Shown: positions 1 through 9,175, counted from the stretch's first letter. The stretch is DNA of 64,000 nt from Streptomyces sp. A2-16 (GCF_018128905.1 NZ_CP063808.1:2294001-2358000); one strand, 5' to 3'. The notes: generated by a model from the sequence alone, not told the origin. Translations and numbers: made by a program.

Positions 1-1
1 C

Positions 2-3000
2 AAGGCCTGCTGGATCATCTGCACCAACCCGGTCGCCTCCGTCGCGGGCCGCCGTACCGTCATCGAGGGCCTGGAGGCCGCCGAGTTCGTCGTCACCCAG
101 GACGTCTTCGCCGACACCGAGACCAACGCGTACGCCGATGTCGTCCTGCCCGGCGCGATGTGGACCGAGGGCGAGGGCGTCTTCGTCAACAGCGAGCGCA
201 ACCTCACGCTGACCCCGGCCGTGGCCGATCCGCCCGGCGAGGCGATGGCGGACTGGCGGATCATCGCGGCCGTCGCGTGTGCGATGGGGTACGAGAAGGG
301 GTTCTCGTACGACAGCGCGGAGGAGGTCTTCGAGGAGATCAAGCGGGCCTGGAACCCGAAGACGGGATGGGATCTGCGCGGGGTCTCGTACGAGCGGCTG
401 CGGGAGACGCCGGTGCAGTGGCCGGCGGCGCGCGAGGACGGGCCGGACCGCAACCCGATCCGGTACGTGGGGGAGGACGGGACGCTCCGCTTCCCCACGG
501 CGAGCGGACGGGGCGTCTTCCACGCCCGGCCGCACATCCCGCCGGCGGAGATGCCCGACGACGACTACCCCTTCGTCCTGAACACCGGGCGGCTCCAGCA
601 CCAGTGGCACACGCTGACCAAGACGGCGAGGGTGGCGAAGCTGAACAGGCTGAACCCCGGGCCGTTCGTGGAGCTGCATCCGCAGGACGCGTCGGCCCTG
701 GGAGTGGTCGACGGCGACTCCGTGGAGGTGGCCTCGCGGCGTGGACGGGCCGTGCTGCCGGCCGTCGTGACGGACCGGGTGCGGCCCGGCTGCTGCTTCG
801 CGCCCTTCCACTGGAACGACCTGTTCGGGGAGTACCTGAGCGTCAACGCGGTGACCAGCGACGCGGTGGATCCGCTGTCGTTCCAGCCGGAGTTCAAGGT
901 GTGCGCGGTGTCGCTGACGAAGGTGGCGGTGCCGGTGGCCCTGCGGTCTGCGGGGGCTGCGGGGTCTTCCTCGGCTTCCGAGGTCATTGAGGCTCCCAAG
1001 GCTCCCGGGACTCTTGGGGTTGCCGGGGCTGCCGAGATCGCACCCACCGCGTCCACGGCCGTGTCCGCCTTCGGGCTCGTCCCCGCCCCGCCGCCCGTTC
1101 TCACCGCACAGGAACGGCAGTATCTGGTCGGATTCCTCGCCGGGATTCCCGCCGGTGCTCCCGGGGTGCCGGTGCTGCCGCCCGACGCACCCTTCAGCCC
1201 CGAGCACGCCCTGTGGGTGAACGGCACACTCGCCGGGATGTACTCCCGGGCGCCGGCCACACAGCCCCTGACCACACAGGCCGCGCTCATACAGTCCGCG
1301 CCCACACAGTCCCCGGCCACCTCGGCCCCGGTGACGGTCCTGCGCCGTGAGGTCGTCATCCTGTGGGCCTCGCAGACCGGCACCGCGGAGGAGTTCGCCG
1401 CCGCCACCGCCGAGCGGCTCACCACCGTCGGCCACCGCACGTCCCTGGTCGGCATGGACCAGGCCGACCTCGGCGAACTGCCGCCCGGCGCCGACCTGTT
1501 GCTGATCACCAGCACCTTCGGCGACGGCGACGCCCCCGACAACGGCAGCGGCTTCTGGGAGACCCTCGCCGACCCCGGCGCCCCGGGGCTGGAGGGCCGG
1601 CGGTACGCGGTGCTGGCGTTCGGCGACTCGTCGTACGACGACTTCTGCGGGCACGGCCGCCGACTCGACCGGCGCCTCGACGAACTGGGCGCGCTGCGGC
1701 TCGCCCCGCGCACGGACTGCGAGCCGGACTTCGAGGACGCGGCGCACGGATGGCTTGACCAGGTCCTGACGGCACTGTCCGACACCGCCCCCGGAGCGGG
1801 GGAGCCGGGTCCCGGTGCCGTCCCGCCGATGTCCGCCGGTGTCCGGCTCGCGCCAACCGGCCTCCAGACGGCCCCCGTCGACCCGCGACCAACCCCTGCC
1901 GCGGTCCCGTCGTCAGTCCCGGTCGCCCCTTCCCCCGCCGCGCCCCGCACCGGGAAACCCGCCCCCGTCCTCGCCCGTCTCACCGGCAACCGCCTCCTGA
2001 GCCTGCCCGGCGCCGGCAAGGAGGTCCGCAGGTTCACCTTCGACACCCGGGACGCCGAGGGCCCGCTGCTGTACGACGCGGGCGACGCGCTCGGCATCAG
2101 GCCGCTCAACTCGGCCGACCTGGTCGAGGAGTGGCTGGCGGTCACCGGACTGGACGCCGGGGCCGCGGTGGACGTGAACGGCGTGGGCGAGGTCGCGCTC
2201 GGCGAGGCGTTCCTGCGCCACCTCGACATCACCAGGATCACCCCGGGCCTGCTCCGGTTCGTCGCCGAACGCACCCGGGACCCGAGGGAGTTGAAGAAGC
2301 TCCTGCGCCCGGACAACAAGGACGAGCTCGCCAAGTGGGGCTGGGGCCGGCAGGCCGTGGACGTGATCACGGAGTACGCGGTGCAGGCCGCCCCGCAGGA
2401 GTGGGCGCAGACCCTCGGGCGCCTCCAGCCGCGTCTGTACTCCATATCGTCCAGCCCGCTGACCGACCCGCACCTCGTCTCGCTGACCGTCTCCGTCGTG
2501 CGCTACGAGAACCTGCACGGCAGGCCCCGGCAGGGCGTCTGCTCACCCTTCCTCGCCGACGCCGCCGCGGGCACCCCGGTGCCCGTCCACGTCCAGCGCT
2601 CCCCGCACTTCCGTCCGCCGGCCGACCCCGCCACCCCCATGGTCATGGTCGGCCCCGGCACCGGGGTCGCGCCCTTCGTCGGCTTCCTGGAGCAGCGCCG
2701 GGCCCTCGGCCACCGGGGCCCGAACTGGCTGTTCTTCGGCGAACAGCACAGGGCGACCGACTTCTACTACGAGGACGAAATGGCCGGATTCCTGGCGGAC
2801 GGCACCCTCGACCGCCTGGACACCGCCTTCTCCCGCGACCAGCGCGCCAAGGTCTACGTCCAAGACCGGATGCGCGAGCACGGCCCGCTGCTGTGGTCCT
2901 GGCTCCAGGACGGCGCCCACTTCTACGTGTGCGGAGACGCCTCCCGCATGGCCAAGGACGTCGACCAGGCGCTCCGGGACATCGCGGTCCTCCACGGCGG

Positions 3001-3076
3001 CATGGACCAGGCGGGCGCGGCGGCCTGGGTGAAGCAACTCGCCACCGACAAGCGCTATGTGCGAGACATCTACTGA
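2..3076 (+). CDS. Assimilatory nitrate reductase fused to a diflavin (sulfite-reductase-type) reductase, 5' truncated
   Basis: The reading frame is open from base 2, so the N-terminus (Fe-S and most of the molybdopterin domain) lies outside the window; 1024 residues are visible. Visible residues 1 to about 310 are the end of a molybdopterin oxidoreductase, including the dinucleotide-binding domain with [12 protein letters not shown] Pro/Ala/Thr linker follows, then a flavodoxin-like FMN domain ([10 protein letters not shown], about 450-590), a second Pro-rich linker, a CPR-type FAD domain (RLYSISSSP) and an NADPH domain ([12 protein letters not shown]), ending RYVRDIY as in CysJ. I infer that electrons pass from NADPH through FAD and FMN to the Mo centre, so nitrate is reduced by one polypeptide. 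Sulfite reductase flavoprotein is the main alternative for the C-terminal half alone. Confidence 0.9.
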   Translation, partial: KACWIICTNPVASVAGRRTVIEGLEAAEFVVTQDVFADTETNAYADVVLPGAMWTEGEGVFVNSERNLTLTPAVADPPGEAMADWRIIAAVACAMGYEKGFSYDSAEEVFEEIKRAWNPKTGWDLRGVSYERLRETPVQWPAAREDGPDRNPIRYVGEDGTLRFPTASGRGVFHARPHIPPAEMPDDDYPFVLNTGRLQHQWHTLTKTARVAKLNRLNPGPFVELHPQDASALGVVDGDSVEVASRRGRAVLPAVVTDRVRPGCCFAPFHWNDLFGEYLSVNAVTSDAVDPLSFQPEFKVCAVSLTKVAVPVALRSAGAAGSSSASEVIEAPKAPGTLGVAGAAEIAPTASTAVSAFGLVPAPPPVLTAQERQYLVGFLAGIPAGAPGVPVLPPDAPFSPEHALWVNGTLAGMYSRAPATQPLTTQAALIQSAPTQSPATSAPVTVLRREVVILWASQTGTAEEFAAATAERLTTVGHRTSLVGMDQADLGELPPGADLLLITSTFGDGDAPDNGSGFWETLADPGAPGLEGRRYAVLAFGDSSYDDFCGHGRRLDRRLDELGALRLAPRTDCEPDFEDAAHGWLDQVLTALSDTAPGAGEPGPGAVPPMSAGVRLAPTGLQTAPVDPRPTPAAVPSSVPVAPSPAAPRTGKPAPVLARLTGNRLLSLPGAGKEVRRFTFDTRDAEGPLLYDAGDALGIRPLNSADLVEEWLAVTGLDAGAAVDVNGVGEVALGEAFLRHLDITRITPGLLRFVAERTRDPRELKKLLRPDNKDELAKWGWGRQAVDVITEYAVQAAPQEWAQTLGRLQPRLYSISSSPLTDPHLVSLTVSVVRYENLHGRPRQGVCSPFLADAAAGTPVPVHVQRSPHFRPPADPATPMVMVGPGTGVAPFVGFLEQRRALGHRGPNWLFFGEQHRATDFYYEDEMAGFLADGTLDRLDTAFSRDQRAKVYVQDRMREHGPLLWSWLQDGAHFYVCGDASRMAKDVDQALRDIAVLHGGMDQAGAAAWVKQLATDKRYVRDIY

Positions 3077-3124
3077 CCGAACCCGTCGGCGGAGCTCTGG
3101 CCACACGTGGGAGTATCGGTCGCC

Positions 3125-3700
3125 ATGAGGGCGTCCTCTGCGGTCCGGAGCCTGCGCGCGGCGGTGTTCGCCGCGCTCTGCGTGCTGCTGGCCGCCGGGG
3201 GACACACACTGGCGACCGGCATGGCGCCGCCCGTGTGGACGCAGGCGGCCGGGTTCGTGCCGGTGTTCGCGGCCGGATGGCTGCTCGGCGGCCGGGAGCG
3301 TTCGCTGGGCCCCATCGGCGGGGCGACCCTCACGGCCCAGGGCGGACTGCACATGGCCTTCGGCGCCGCCCGTCCGCACACCGTGATGGTCATGCACGGC
3401 ATGCGCATGACCCACACACCCGTCCACGCCCTCACCCCGTACGCCACCGCGGCCCACTTCTCGGCCGCCCTCCTGCTGACCTGGTGGCTCCGGCGCGGCG
3501 AGGCGGCCCTGTGGTCGCTCCTGCGCCGGGCCGTCGCCCTCGTACCCGGCCTCGCGGCCTGGTGGCGGGGGTACGGCGAACCGGTCGCCCCGGACCCCGT
3601 GCGCCCTACCGCCGACGCCCCGCGCACCCCCCGCCCCCTGCTGCTCCGCCACACGGTCCACCGGCGCGGACCGCCCACGACGATCCCGTACGCGATCTGA
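3125..3700 (+). CDS. Small Met/His-rich membrane protein, paralogue of the gene at 4521
   Basis: This 191-residue protein has three or four hydrophobic segments (about 8-25, 35-55, 60-80, 105-125). A Met/His-rich loop (HTVMVMHGMRMTHTPVH) could bind a soft metal such as Cu(I). The basic C-terminal tail ends RRGPPTTIPYAI. A GTG at 3107 is in frame, but the ATG at 3125 aligns with the paralogue, and both are preceded by a GGGAG element and the same CGCC just before ATG. The neighbour is a YcnI copper protein, so a role in copper handling is inferred. I do not recognise a named family. Confidence 0.8.
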   Translation: MRASSAVRSLRAAVFAALCVLLAAGGHTLATGMAPPVWTQAAGFVPVFAAGWLLGGRERSLGPIGGATLTAQGGLHMAFGAARPHTVMVMHGMRMTHTPVHALTPYATAAHFSAALLLTWWLRRGEAALWSLLRRAVALVPGLAAWWRGYGEPVAPDPVRPTADAPRTPRPLLLRHTVHRRGPPTTIPYAI

Positions 3701-3740
3701 CTCCTTCACCCTTTCCTGTCAGTACGGAGATCCCTCACCC

Positions 3741-4454
3741 ATGTCCTCAGCACACACCGCCGTGCGCCGCGCCGGCCTCGGCACCGCCCTCGCCGCCTGC
3801 GCCGTCCTCACCGCCGCGGGCGTCGCCTCCGCGCACGTCACCGTCCACCCCGACAGCTACGCCAAGGGCGCCACCGACGGCGCCCTGAGCTTCCGGGTCC
3901 CCGACGAGAGCGACACCGCGAGCACCACCGAGGTCCAGCTGTTCCTGCCCAGCGACCACCCGCTGCTCGGCGTGCTCGTCTCCCCGCACGACGGCTGGAC
4001 CGCCAAGGTCACCGACACCAGGCTCAGGACGCCGGTCAAGACGGACGACGGCACGATCACCGACGCGGTCTCCGAGATCACCTGGACCGGCGGGAGGATC
4101 GGCCCCGGCCAGTACGAGGACTTCGACGTCGCCTTCGGTCAACTCCCGGACGACACCGCCCAGCTGACCTTCAAGACGCTCCAGACCTACTCCGACGGGA
4201 AGGTGGTCCGCTGGATCGAGGAGGCCGCCAAGGGCGACGAGGAGCCGGAGAACCCGGCCCCGGTCCTCAAGCTGACGGCGGCCACCGCCGCGTCGGCCAC
4301 CACGGCGCGGACCTCCGCCGTCGCGGCCGGGGCGGCCAAGACCTCCGCGAGCGACTCCACCGCCCGCGGCCTCGGCGTCGCCGGGCTGGTCGTGGGCGTG
4401 CTCGGCCTCGCGGCCGGTGCCTTCGCCGTCGTACGGAGCCGCCGTACGAACTGA
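3741..4454 (+). CDS. YcnI-type (DUF1775) copper-binding membrane-anchored protein
   Basis: The protein has 237 residues. A signal peptide (1-31, cleavage after VASA) leaves His32 as the first mature residue, followed by VTVHP. An N-terminal His is the Cu(II) ligand of characterised YcnI proteins, together with downstream acidic and Trp residues; WTGG and WIEE segments are present. The YcnI domain spans about 32-170, then comes an Ala/Thr linker and a C-terminal TM helix (about 210-232) ending in RSRRTN. Mature protein should sit outside the membrane as a copper chaperone or sensor. The usual copC/copD or SCO1 partners are absent; the neighbours are two paralogous Met-rich membrane proteins. 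Confidence 0.9.
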   Translation: MSSAHTAVRRAGLGTALAACAVLTAAGVASAHVTVHPDSYAKGATDGALSFRVPDESDTASTTEVQLFLPSDHPLLGVLVSPHDGWTAKVTDTRLRTPVKTDDGTITDAVSEITWTGGRIGPGQYEDFDVAFGQLPDDTAQLTFKTLQTYSDGKVVRWIEEAAKGDEEPENPAPVLKLTAATAASATTARTSAVAAGAAKTSASDSTARGLGVAGLVVGVLGLAAGAFAVVRSRRTN

Positions 4455-4457
4455 GCA

Positions 4458-4489
4458 GTCACCTGTGGATTTCCGTACCCACGGGTGAC
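4458..4489 (+). terminator. Hairpin after ycnI
   Basis: GTCACCTGTGG (4458-4468) can pair with CCACGGGTGAC (4479-4489), an 11-bp stem with one G-T pair and a 9-nt loop, starting 3 bp after the ycnI stop. There is no U tract, so it could be a terminator, or an attenuator for the downstream membrane protein gene. Confidence 0.4.
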
Positions 4490-4520
4490 TTCCGGTGCCC
4501 GGATGGGAGGATATGGCGCC

Positions 4521-5177
4521 ATGACAGCAGGGTGGTGCGCACGCACGCTGAGGGCCGCGGTGTTCGCGGCCGTCTGTGTGCTGCTCGCCGCCCTGGGCCA
4601 CGTCCTCATGTCCGGCGCCCATGTGCCGGGCTGGACACTGGCCGCGGGCCTGGTCGCGACCGGGTGCGCGGGCTGGTGCCTGGCCGGCCGTGAACGCGGG
4701 CTGCCGCTGATCGTGGCCGTGGTGGTGGGCGCCCAGACGGCCCTCCACTCGGCGTTCTCCCTCGCGCAGCCCGCACCGGCGGCGCAGGACACCGGCGTGA
4801 TGCACATGGCGTCCATGCACACCAGCGGCATGGACGCCATTGATGCGGCCCCCATGGACACGGCCCCCATGGGGACGTCGTCGGGTGTCGACGCCCTCTC
4901 GTTCTGGATGCCGTTCGGGATGTACGCCGCCCATCTGCTCGCCGCGCTCCTCACCGGCCTGTGGCTGGCGTACGGGGAGCGGGCCGCGTTCCGCATCCTG
5001 CGGGCGGTCGCCGGACGGCTGGTGGCCCCGCTGCGGCTGCTGCTCGCCCTGCCCGCCACCCCGCACCGCCCGCGTCTGCGGGTGTGCCGGCCCCGCTCGG
5101 AGCGCGGGCCGCGGGCCCTTCTTCTCGTCCACGCGATCACCCATCGGGGGCCACCCCCGGGGACCGCTGTCGCCTGA
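4521..5177 (+). CDS. Met/His-rich membrane protein, paralogue of the gene at 3125
   Basis: This 218-residue integral membrane protein opens with TLRAAVFAAVCVLLAALGH, matching LRAAVFAALCVLLAAGGH of the gene at 3125, and shares AAG...AGW.L.GRER and Q..LH.AF with it. The central loop is unusually rich in Met and His (MHMASMHTSGMD...MDTAPMGT), a pattern typical of Cu(I)-binding loops. The tail RGPPPGTAVA parallels the tail of the paralogue. The ATG at 4521 was chosen over the upstream in-frame GTG (4485) because GGGAGG at 4504-4509 and the pre-start sequence match the paralogue. Function is unknown; copper uptake or buffering is an inference from context. Confidence 0.82.
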   Translation: MTAGWCARTLRAAVFAAVCVLLAALGHVLMSGAHVPGWTLAAGLVATGCAGWCLAGRERGLPLIVAVVVGAQTALHSAFSLAQPAPAAQDTGVMHMASMHTSGMDAIDAAPMDTAPMGTSSGVDALSFWMPFGMYAAHLLAALLTGLWLAYGERAAFRILRAVAGRLVAPLRLLLALPATPHRPRLRVCRPRSERGPRALLLVHAITHRGPPPGTAVA

Positions 5178-5255
5178 CGACAGACGGCAACCCGAGGCCG
5201 CCCCGGTGCGCCTCGGGCTCGGTCGTGCACCCGCACATGTGCTCAGCGCCCCGCG

Positions 5256-5289
5256 CTCACCACCATGTGCTCACCACCATGTGTTCACC
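5256..5289 (+). repeat. 14-bp tandem repeat upstream of the ECF sigma gene
   Basis: CTCACCACCATGTG occurs head to tail at 5256-5269 and 5270-5283, followed by TTCACC. The 262-bp gap around it also holds GCACATGTGC (5233-5242) and CACATGTG (5341-5348). I see no other feature in this gap; a regulatory role is a guess. Confidence 0.6.
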
Positions 5290-5439
5290 CCACACAGGCG
5301 CGTCGCACCGCAGATGCGCGCAACGCAGCTGTGGTCTGCGCACATGTGGTCGCCGCACGGCCGTATCCCCTCACCGGACCGCCGCGCACCCCTGTGCGCC
5401 ACGGCGGCCCGGATCACGGCTGACCCCGAAGGACACTTG

Positions 5440-6039
5440 GTGATCACTTCCACCCTGCCCGCCGCCCCCGCCCCCGCCTCCGCCGACCTCCGTGCCCGCC
5501 GCGAGTCGGCCGACGCCTCCGCCACCGCCTGGGCACTCGCCGCCCGCGCCGGTGACACCGACGCCGTCGACCACTTCGTACGCGCTCTGCACCGTGACGT
5601 GCTGCGCTATGTCTCCCACCTGTGCGCCGACCCGCAGGCCGTGGACGATCTGGCCCAGGACACCTTCCTGCGGGCGCTCGGCAGTCTGCACCGGTTCGAA
5701 GGGCGGTCCTCGGCGCGGGCCTGGGTGCTGTCCATCGCCCGGCGCGCGGTGATCGACGGGTTCCGGCACGCGGCCGTCCGGCCCCGCCGGTACGACGGTG
5801 CGGACTGGCAGGCCGCGGCCGAGCGGGCCCAGCCGCGGGGCGTGCCCGGCTTCGACGACGGGATAGCGCTGACCGATCTCCTGGGCACCTTGTCCGACGA
5901 GCGGCGGGAGGCGTTCGTGCTCACACAGATGCTGGGGCTGTCGTACGAGGAGGCGGCAGTGGTGAGCGGCTGCCCGGTGGGGACGGTGAGATCTCGCGTG
6001 GCGCGGGCCAGGGGAGAGCTGATGGAACTGGTGGTCTGA
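5440..6039 (+). CDS. ECF-family RNA polymerase sigma factor
   Basis: The protein has 199 residues. Region 2 (LCADPQAVDDLAQDTFLRALGS...WVLSIARRAVIDGFR) and region 4 (LSDERREAFVLTQMLGLSYEEAAVVSGCPVGTVRSRVARARGEL, quoted in pieces) are complete and joined by a short linker. GTG 5440 follows GAAGGA (5428-5433) with a 6-nt spacer. No anti-sigma gene is next to it: upstream is the Met-rich membrane protein, downstream the MarR gene on the other strand. The sequence resembles the SigC-like group by eye; M. tuberculosis SigC has been linked to copper acquisition, so a link with the preceding copper-type genes is plausible but unproven. Confidence 0.88.
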   Translation: MITSTLPAAPAPASADLRARRESADASATAWALAARAGDTDAVDHFVRALHRDVLRYVSHLCADPQAVDDLAQDTFLRALGSLHRFEGRSSARAWVLSIARRAVIDGFRHAAVRPRRYDGADWQAAAERAQPRGVPGFDDGIALTDLLGTLSDERREAFVLTQMLGLSYEEAAVVSGCPVGTVRSRVARARGELMELVV

Positions 6040-6170
6040 GGTCGACTCGACGACCAGAACGGCGGCCCTGCGACCCGGCCGCCGGCGTCGCAGCGGACCT
6101 CGCCGTCGACCCGCTCGCCCGGCGCGCGTCCCCGGCCGCCGTCTCCGGCGCCATGGCACCGCACCGGCGC

Positions 6171-6653
6171 CTACTCCGGCTTCGCCTCCGCGGCGAGGTC
6201 GGGCATCAGCGCGCACAGGGCCTGGCGCTGGTCGGCGCCCATGAAGCGGGACAGGGCCTCCTTCACCGTCGCGGCGAGGGTGTCGGAGGCGTCCTTGAGC
6301 AGGTCCCGGGCCTTCTCGGTGAGGGCCACCTCCACGCCCCGCTTGTCTCCGCAGACCGACTTGCGGGTGACGAGTCCGGCGTGCTGGAGACAGGCGATCT
6401 GGTAGGTGAGACGGGTCTTGGGGCGGCCCAGGAGCTCCGCGATCCGCGTCATGCGGCGGCCTTCGCGGGGGCCCGCGGCCAGCAGGCACAGGACCAGGAA
6501 CTCGTCGTGCGAGACGTCCAGCCGCTCCTTGACGACGCCCCGCAGCTCCTGTTCCACGGCACCGGTCGCGGCCAGCATCAGCATCCAGGCGTGCAGTTCG
6601 GCGGGCAGGAGCCCGTCACCTGCGGCGGAGGGGCAGTCGGAGTGGTCGGCCAT
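6171..6653 (-). CDS. MarR-family transcriptional regulator
   Basis: This is a 160-residue MarR protein: dimerisation helices at both ends and a winged helix at about 60-115 (DVSHDEFLVLCLLAAG, RIAELLGRPKTRLTYQIACLQHAGLVTR, wing CGDKRGVEVALTEKA). It is divergent from yceI across an 88-bp gap holding two TCCAAATTTGRA palindromes. A TAGAAT box (6661-6666, read on the minus strand) lies only 7 nt from the ATG and there is no Shine-Dalgarno sequence, which suggests a leaderless mRNA. Such pairs normally autoregulate and repress the divergent gene. The ligand is unknown. Confidence 0.9.
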   Translation of the reverse strand: MADHSDCPSAAGDGLLPAELHAWMLMLAATGAVEQELRGVVKERLDVSHDEFLVLCLLAAGPREGRRMTRIAELLGRPKTRLTYQIACLQHAGLVTRKSVCGDKRGVEVALTEKARDLLKDASDTLAATVKEALSRFMGADQRQALCALMPDLAAEAKPE

Positions 6654-6670
6654 GGATTCGATTCTACCCG

Positions 6671-6699
6671 TTGTCCAAATTTGAATAATCGACTAGCGT
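6671..6699 (+). promoter_or_regulatory. Predicted yceI promoter
   Basis: TTGTCC (6671-6676) and TAGCGT (6694-6699) are separated by 17 bp and match the Streptomyces housekeeping pattern (TTGAC-N17/18-TAGRRT). The first MarR palindrome overlaps the -35 region and the second lies just downstream of the -10, so bound regulator would block the promoter. Confidence 0.55.
6674..6685. promoter_or_regulatory. MarR operator, site 1
   Basis: TCCAAATTTGAA is a near-perfect palindrome. It overlaps the predicted yceI -35 and sits in the spacer upstream of the TAGAAT box of the marR gene. Its centre is 33 bp (about three turns) from site 2. Confidence 0.65.
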
Positions 6700-6706
6700 G
6701 CTGTCA

Positions 6707-6718
6707 TCCAAATTTGGA
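6707..6718. promoter_or_regulatory. MarR operator, site 2
   Basis: TCCAAATTTGGA is a perfect 12-bp palindrome, with the same core as site 1, located between the predicted yceI -10 and its ribosome binding site. Confidence 0.7.
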
Positions 6719-6741
6719 CTACCTCAGTGAGGAACGGAACC

Positions 6742-7257
6742 ATGACCGTCGCCGTCGAAACCGGAACCTGGCAGCTCGACCGGACCGCCACCACCGTCGC
6801 CCTGAAGCACAGGACGATGTGGGGTCTGGTCACGGTGAAGGGCGCCTTCACCACCGTGGACGGTCAGGGCGAGGTACGGGCGGACGGGTCCGTCGTCGGC
6901 ACCGTGACCCTGGACGCCGCCTCCCTCGACACCAAGAACGCCAAGCGCGACGAGCACCTGCGCGGGGCCGACTTCTTCGACGTCGCCAACCACCCCGAGA
7001 TCACCTTCGCGGTGCGCAGCGCCGAGCTGCGTGAGGGCGACCAGGTGCATGTGATCGGCCAGCTGACCGTGCGCGGCATCAGCCGCCCCCAGTCCTTCAC
7101 CGCCGCGGTCACCGACGCGAGCGCCGACGCGGTCACGATCAACGCCGAGTTCTCGGTGGACCGCGACCACTTCGGCCTGGGCTGGAACCAGCTGGGCATG
7201 ATCCGCGGCCTGACCGCGGTCACCGCGACGCTCCGCTTCAAGCGGTCGGCAGCTTGA
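6742..7257 (+). CDS. YceI-family lipid-binding protein
   Basis: This 171-residue protein is a complete YceI beta-barrel: WQLDRTATTVALKHRTMWGLVTVKG, a central AKRDEHLRGADFFDVANHPEITF block and a GISRPQSFTAAV strand. There is no signal peptide, so it is likely cytoplasmic, unlike E. coli YceI. Family members bind isoprenoid-type lipids in the barrel. The ATG at 6742 is preceded by GAGGAA (6729-6734) with 7 nt spacing; the GTG at 6727 overlaps that site and was not used. It is divergent from, and probably repressed by, the MarR protein. Confidence 0.9.
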   Translation: MTVAVETGTWQLDRTATTVALKHRTMWGLVTVKGAFTTVDGQGEVRADGSVVGTVTLDAASLDTKNAKRDEHLRGADFFDVANHPEITFAVRSAELREGDQVHVIGQLTVRGISRPQSFTAAVTDASADAVTINAEFSVDRDHFGLGWNQLGMIRGLTAVTATLRFKRSAA

Positions 7258-8962
7258 CGTAGGTGCTCGACAGCGTCTGCGGCGAGGACGTGAAGACCCG
7301 CAGCCGGACCTGCTGATGCGCGTGCGGGAGCGCGTACGTCCCCCCGGGCGGCCGCAGTTCGTACGTCGCCGTCGCGTGGGCGGCCAGCGTGGCAGGCCCC
7401 CGCAGCACCGAGAAGTACGGGTACATGCCCTGGCCCCGGGTGAGCGTGAAGTGCGGGGTGAGGGCTTCGTCGCCGGTGTTGGTGACCCGCAGGGTCAGCC
7501 GGGAGAGGGAGCGGACGTCGTGGCGCACGGCGGTGACCCGCATGCGCAGGGGCGGTGAGCCGGTGGCCGCCAGCGCCGCGCTCGCCAGCGCCGGGCCGAG
7601 CAGCAGCACGGCCGCGGCGATCCGCGCCGGACGCCGGTGCGGACCGGCGAGCCGGCGCGTGAACGGCTGCCAGGCCCCCGCGAACTCCGACGCGGGCGCC
7701 GTGACCGCCGCCGCCAGCCACAGCGGGGTCATCATCAGGTAGTAGCCGTCCTGCGAACGCGTCGCCAGCCAGAAGGCCAGCCACGGCAGCACGGTCGCCG
7801 CCGGACCGAGGCGACGCACGAACAGCACGAACAACGCCAGCAGACCGGCGAGCAGCAGCAGACTGGCGTACCCGTACCAGTCGAGCCGGTCGCTGCCGTC
7901 GGTGAGGTACAGCGACACCCCCACCAGGCCCTGGCCGTGCAGCACCGCGCCCTGGATCAGCGGCAGCGCGATGCCCTTCAGCCACGCGACCGGCTGGCTC
8001 ACGAGGAAGTACGCGTTGATCAGCAGCCATGCGATGGCGGCGACCCCGGCGAGCCGTAGCAACACCGCTCCCGCGGCCCGCCCGCCCAGCTCCCCGCGCC
8101 GTACGGCGTAGATCCCGGCGAGCAGGAACGGCGCCAGGAACCACGGCAGTTGCTGCGCCGCGCACGCCGCGCCCAGGCAGGCCGCCTGCGCCACCCCGGC
8201 CGGACCCAGCCGCCCGCCCCGCCCGATCCGGGGCCAGCGCACCACCACCGGGATCATCAGGGCCAGCGCCAGGATCGCCGGGTAGCCGAGACGGCCGTAC
8301 ATCGTGAGCATCGAGAATCCGAGGCACGCCATGGTCGCCGCCGAACGCCAGGGCGCGGGCAGCAGCCACCACAGCACGACCGTGCCGACGAGCAGGGCAC
8401 CTGTGCTCATCGCTATGGCCGGCAGGCTGCCGTGGCCGAGCCACAGCAAGGGGGCCGTCAGCAGCGGGGCGAGCGGGGGATAGCCGTACGTGTAGTCGTA
8501 CCCCCCGGTGACGGTCGGGGTCAGTGCGATGCCCTTGGCGCCGAAGAGCCAGGGCCAGGGGTTGCCGTAGACGCCGTGCCCCGCGACCAGGTCGCGCGCC
8601 GCCTGGGTGGTGAGGACGGACTCGTCGGAGCCGCGGTGGAACAGGACGAACGCGCACAGTGCGAGTGCCAGACCGGTCACCAGCACGCACAGGTCCACGC
8701 GCGCGAGGGCGCGCCGGCCGCGCACCACCAGGGCGAGTACGCCGCAGACGAGGATCGAGGCGTAGCAGACCGAGATGACCGCGGCGACGGCAGGCCGGTG
8801 GGTGGCCGCCTGGGTCCACACCTCGCGCGTGCCGATGAGAAGGCTGACGTCCGCGAGCAGCGTCAGGACGCGATGCCACTGCGTGGGGGGTTCCGGGGCG
8901 GTGGACACCGCCGGCTGGGTGGGCCGGCCGGGTGCCGACAGCTGAGTATCTGCCAGGAGCAC
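7238..8962 (-). CDS. Polytopic membrane protein, GT-C glycosyltransferase-like (GT87 type)
   Basis: About 574 residues with 10-12 hydrophobic helices. GYDYTYGYPPLAPLLTAPLLWL resembles the YPPL segment of GT87 polyprenyl-phosphate-mannose-dependent transferases. The last 110 residues look like an extracytoplasmic beta domain (RLTLRVTNTGDEALTPHFTL). The start is uncertain: the frame stays open to 9478, but that part overlaps the SepF-like gene and has no homology-like sequence, so GTG 8962 was taken, although no good ribosome binding site is visible. The 3' end overlaps the convergent yceI gene by 20 bp. Acceptor and donor are unknown. Confidence 0.75.
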   Translation of the reverse strand: MLLADTQLSAPGRPTQPAVSTAPEPPTQWHRVLTLLADVSLLIGTREVWTQAATHRPAVAAVISVCYASILVCGVLALVVRGRRALARVDLCVLVTGLALALCAFVLFHRGSDESVLTTQAARDLVAGHGVYGNPWPWLFGAKGIALTPTVTGGYDYTYGYPPLAPLLTAPLLWLGHGSLPAIAMSTGALLVGTVVLWWLLPAPWRSAATMACLGFSMLTMYGRLGYPAILALALMIPVVVRWPRIGRGGRLGPAGVAQAACLGAACAAQQLPWFLAPFLLAGIYAVRRGELGGRAAGAVLLRLAGVAAIAWLLINAYFLVSQPVAWLKGIALPLIQGAVLHGQGLVGVSLYLTDGSDRLDWYGYASLLLLAGLLALFVLFVRRLGPAATVLPWLAFWLATRSQDGYYLMMTPLWLAAAVTAPASEFAGAWQPFTRRLAGPHRRPARIAAAVLLLGPALASAALAATGSPPLRMRVTAVRHDVRSLSRLTLRVTNTGDEALTPHFTLTRGQGMYPYFSVLRGPATLAAHATATYELRPPGGTYALPHAHQQVRLRVFTSSPQTLSSTYVKLPTA

Positions 8963-9175
8963 GGCATCGGACGCTAATCGGACCCGGTGAGCGGGGTGGC
9001 GACGGAGGCCAAGAGTCCGGTGTGAGGGGGGTAAGACCCTTTCGTCACGATGGGGGGTGACGTGATGTGTCCGCCGAGTCCGTCGCGGACCGTGTCGCTG
9101 TTGGGCCGTACGGGTGACTTGGCGTAAGAATTGGCTGGTGCAGGCATTGAAGGCGAGTCGGATCGGGGGGAGCCG

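Noticed and set aside
565..2445. 626-codon open frame opposite the nitrate reductase
   Set aside because: It has Ser/Arg/Ala-rich sequence with no family features; all conserved motifs are on the plus strand.
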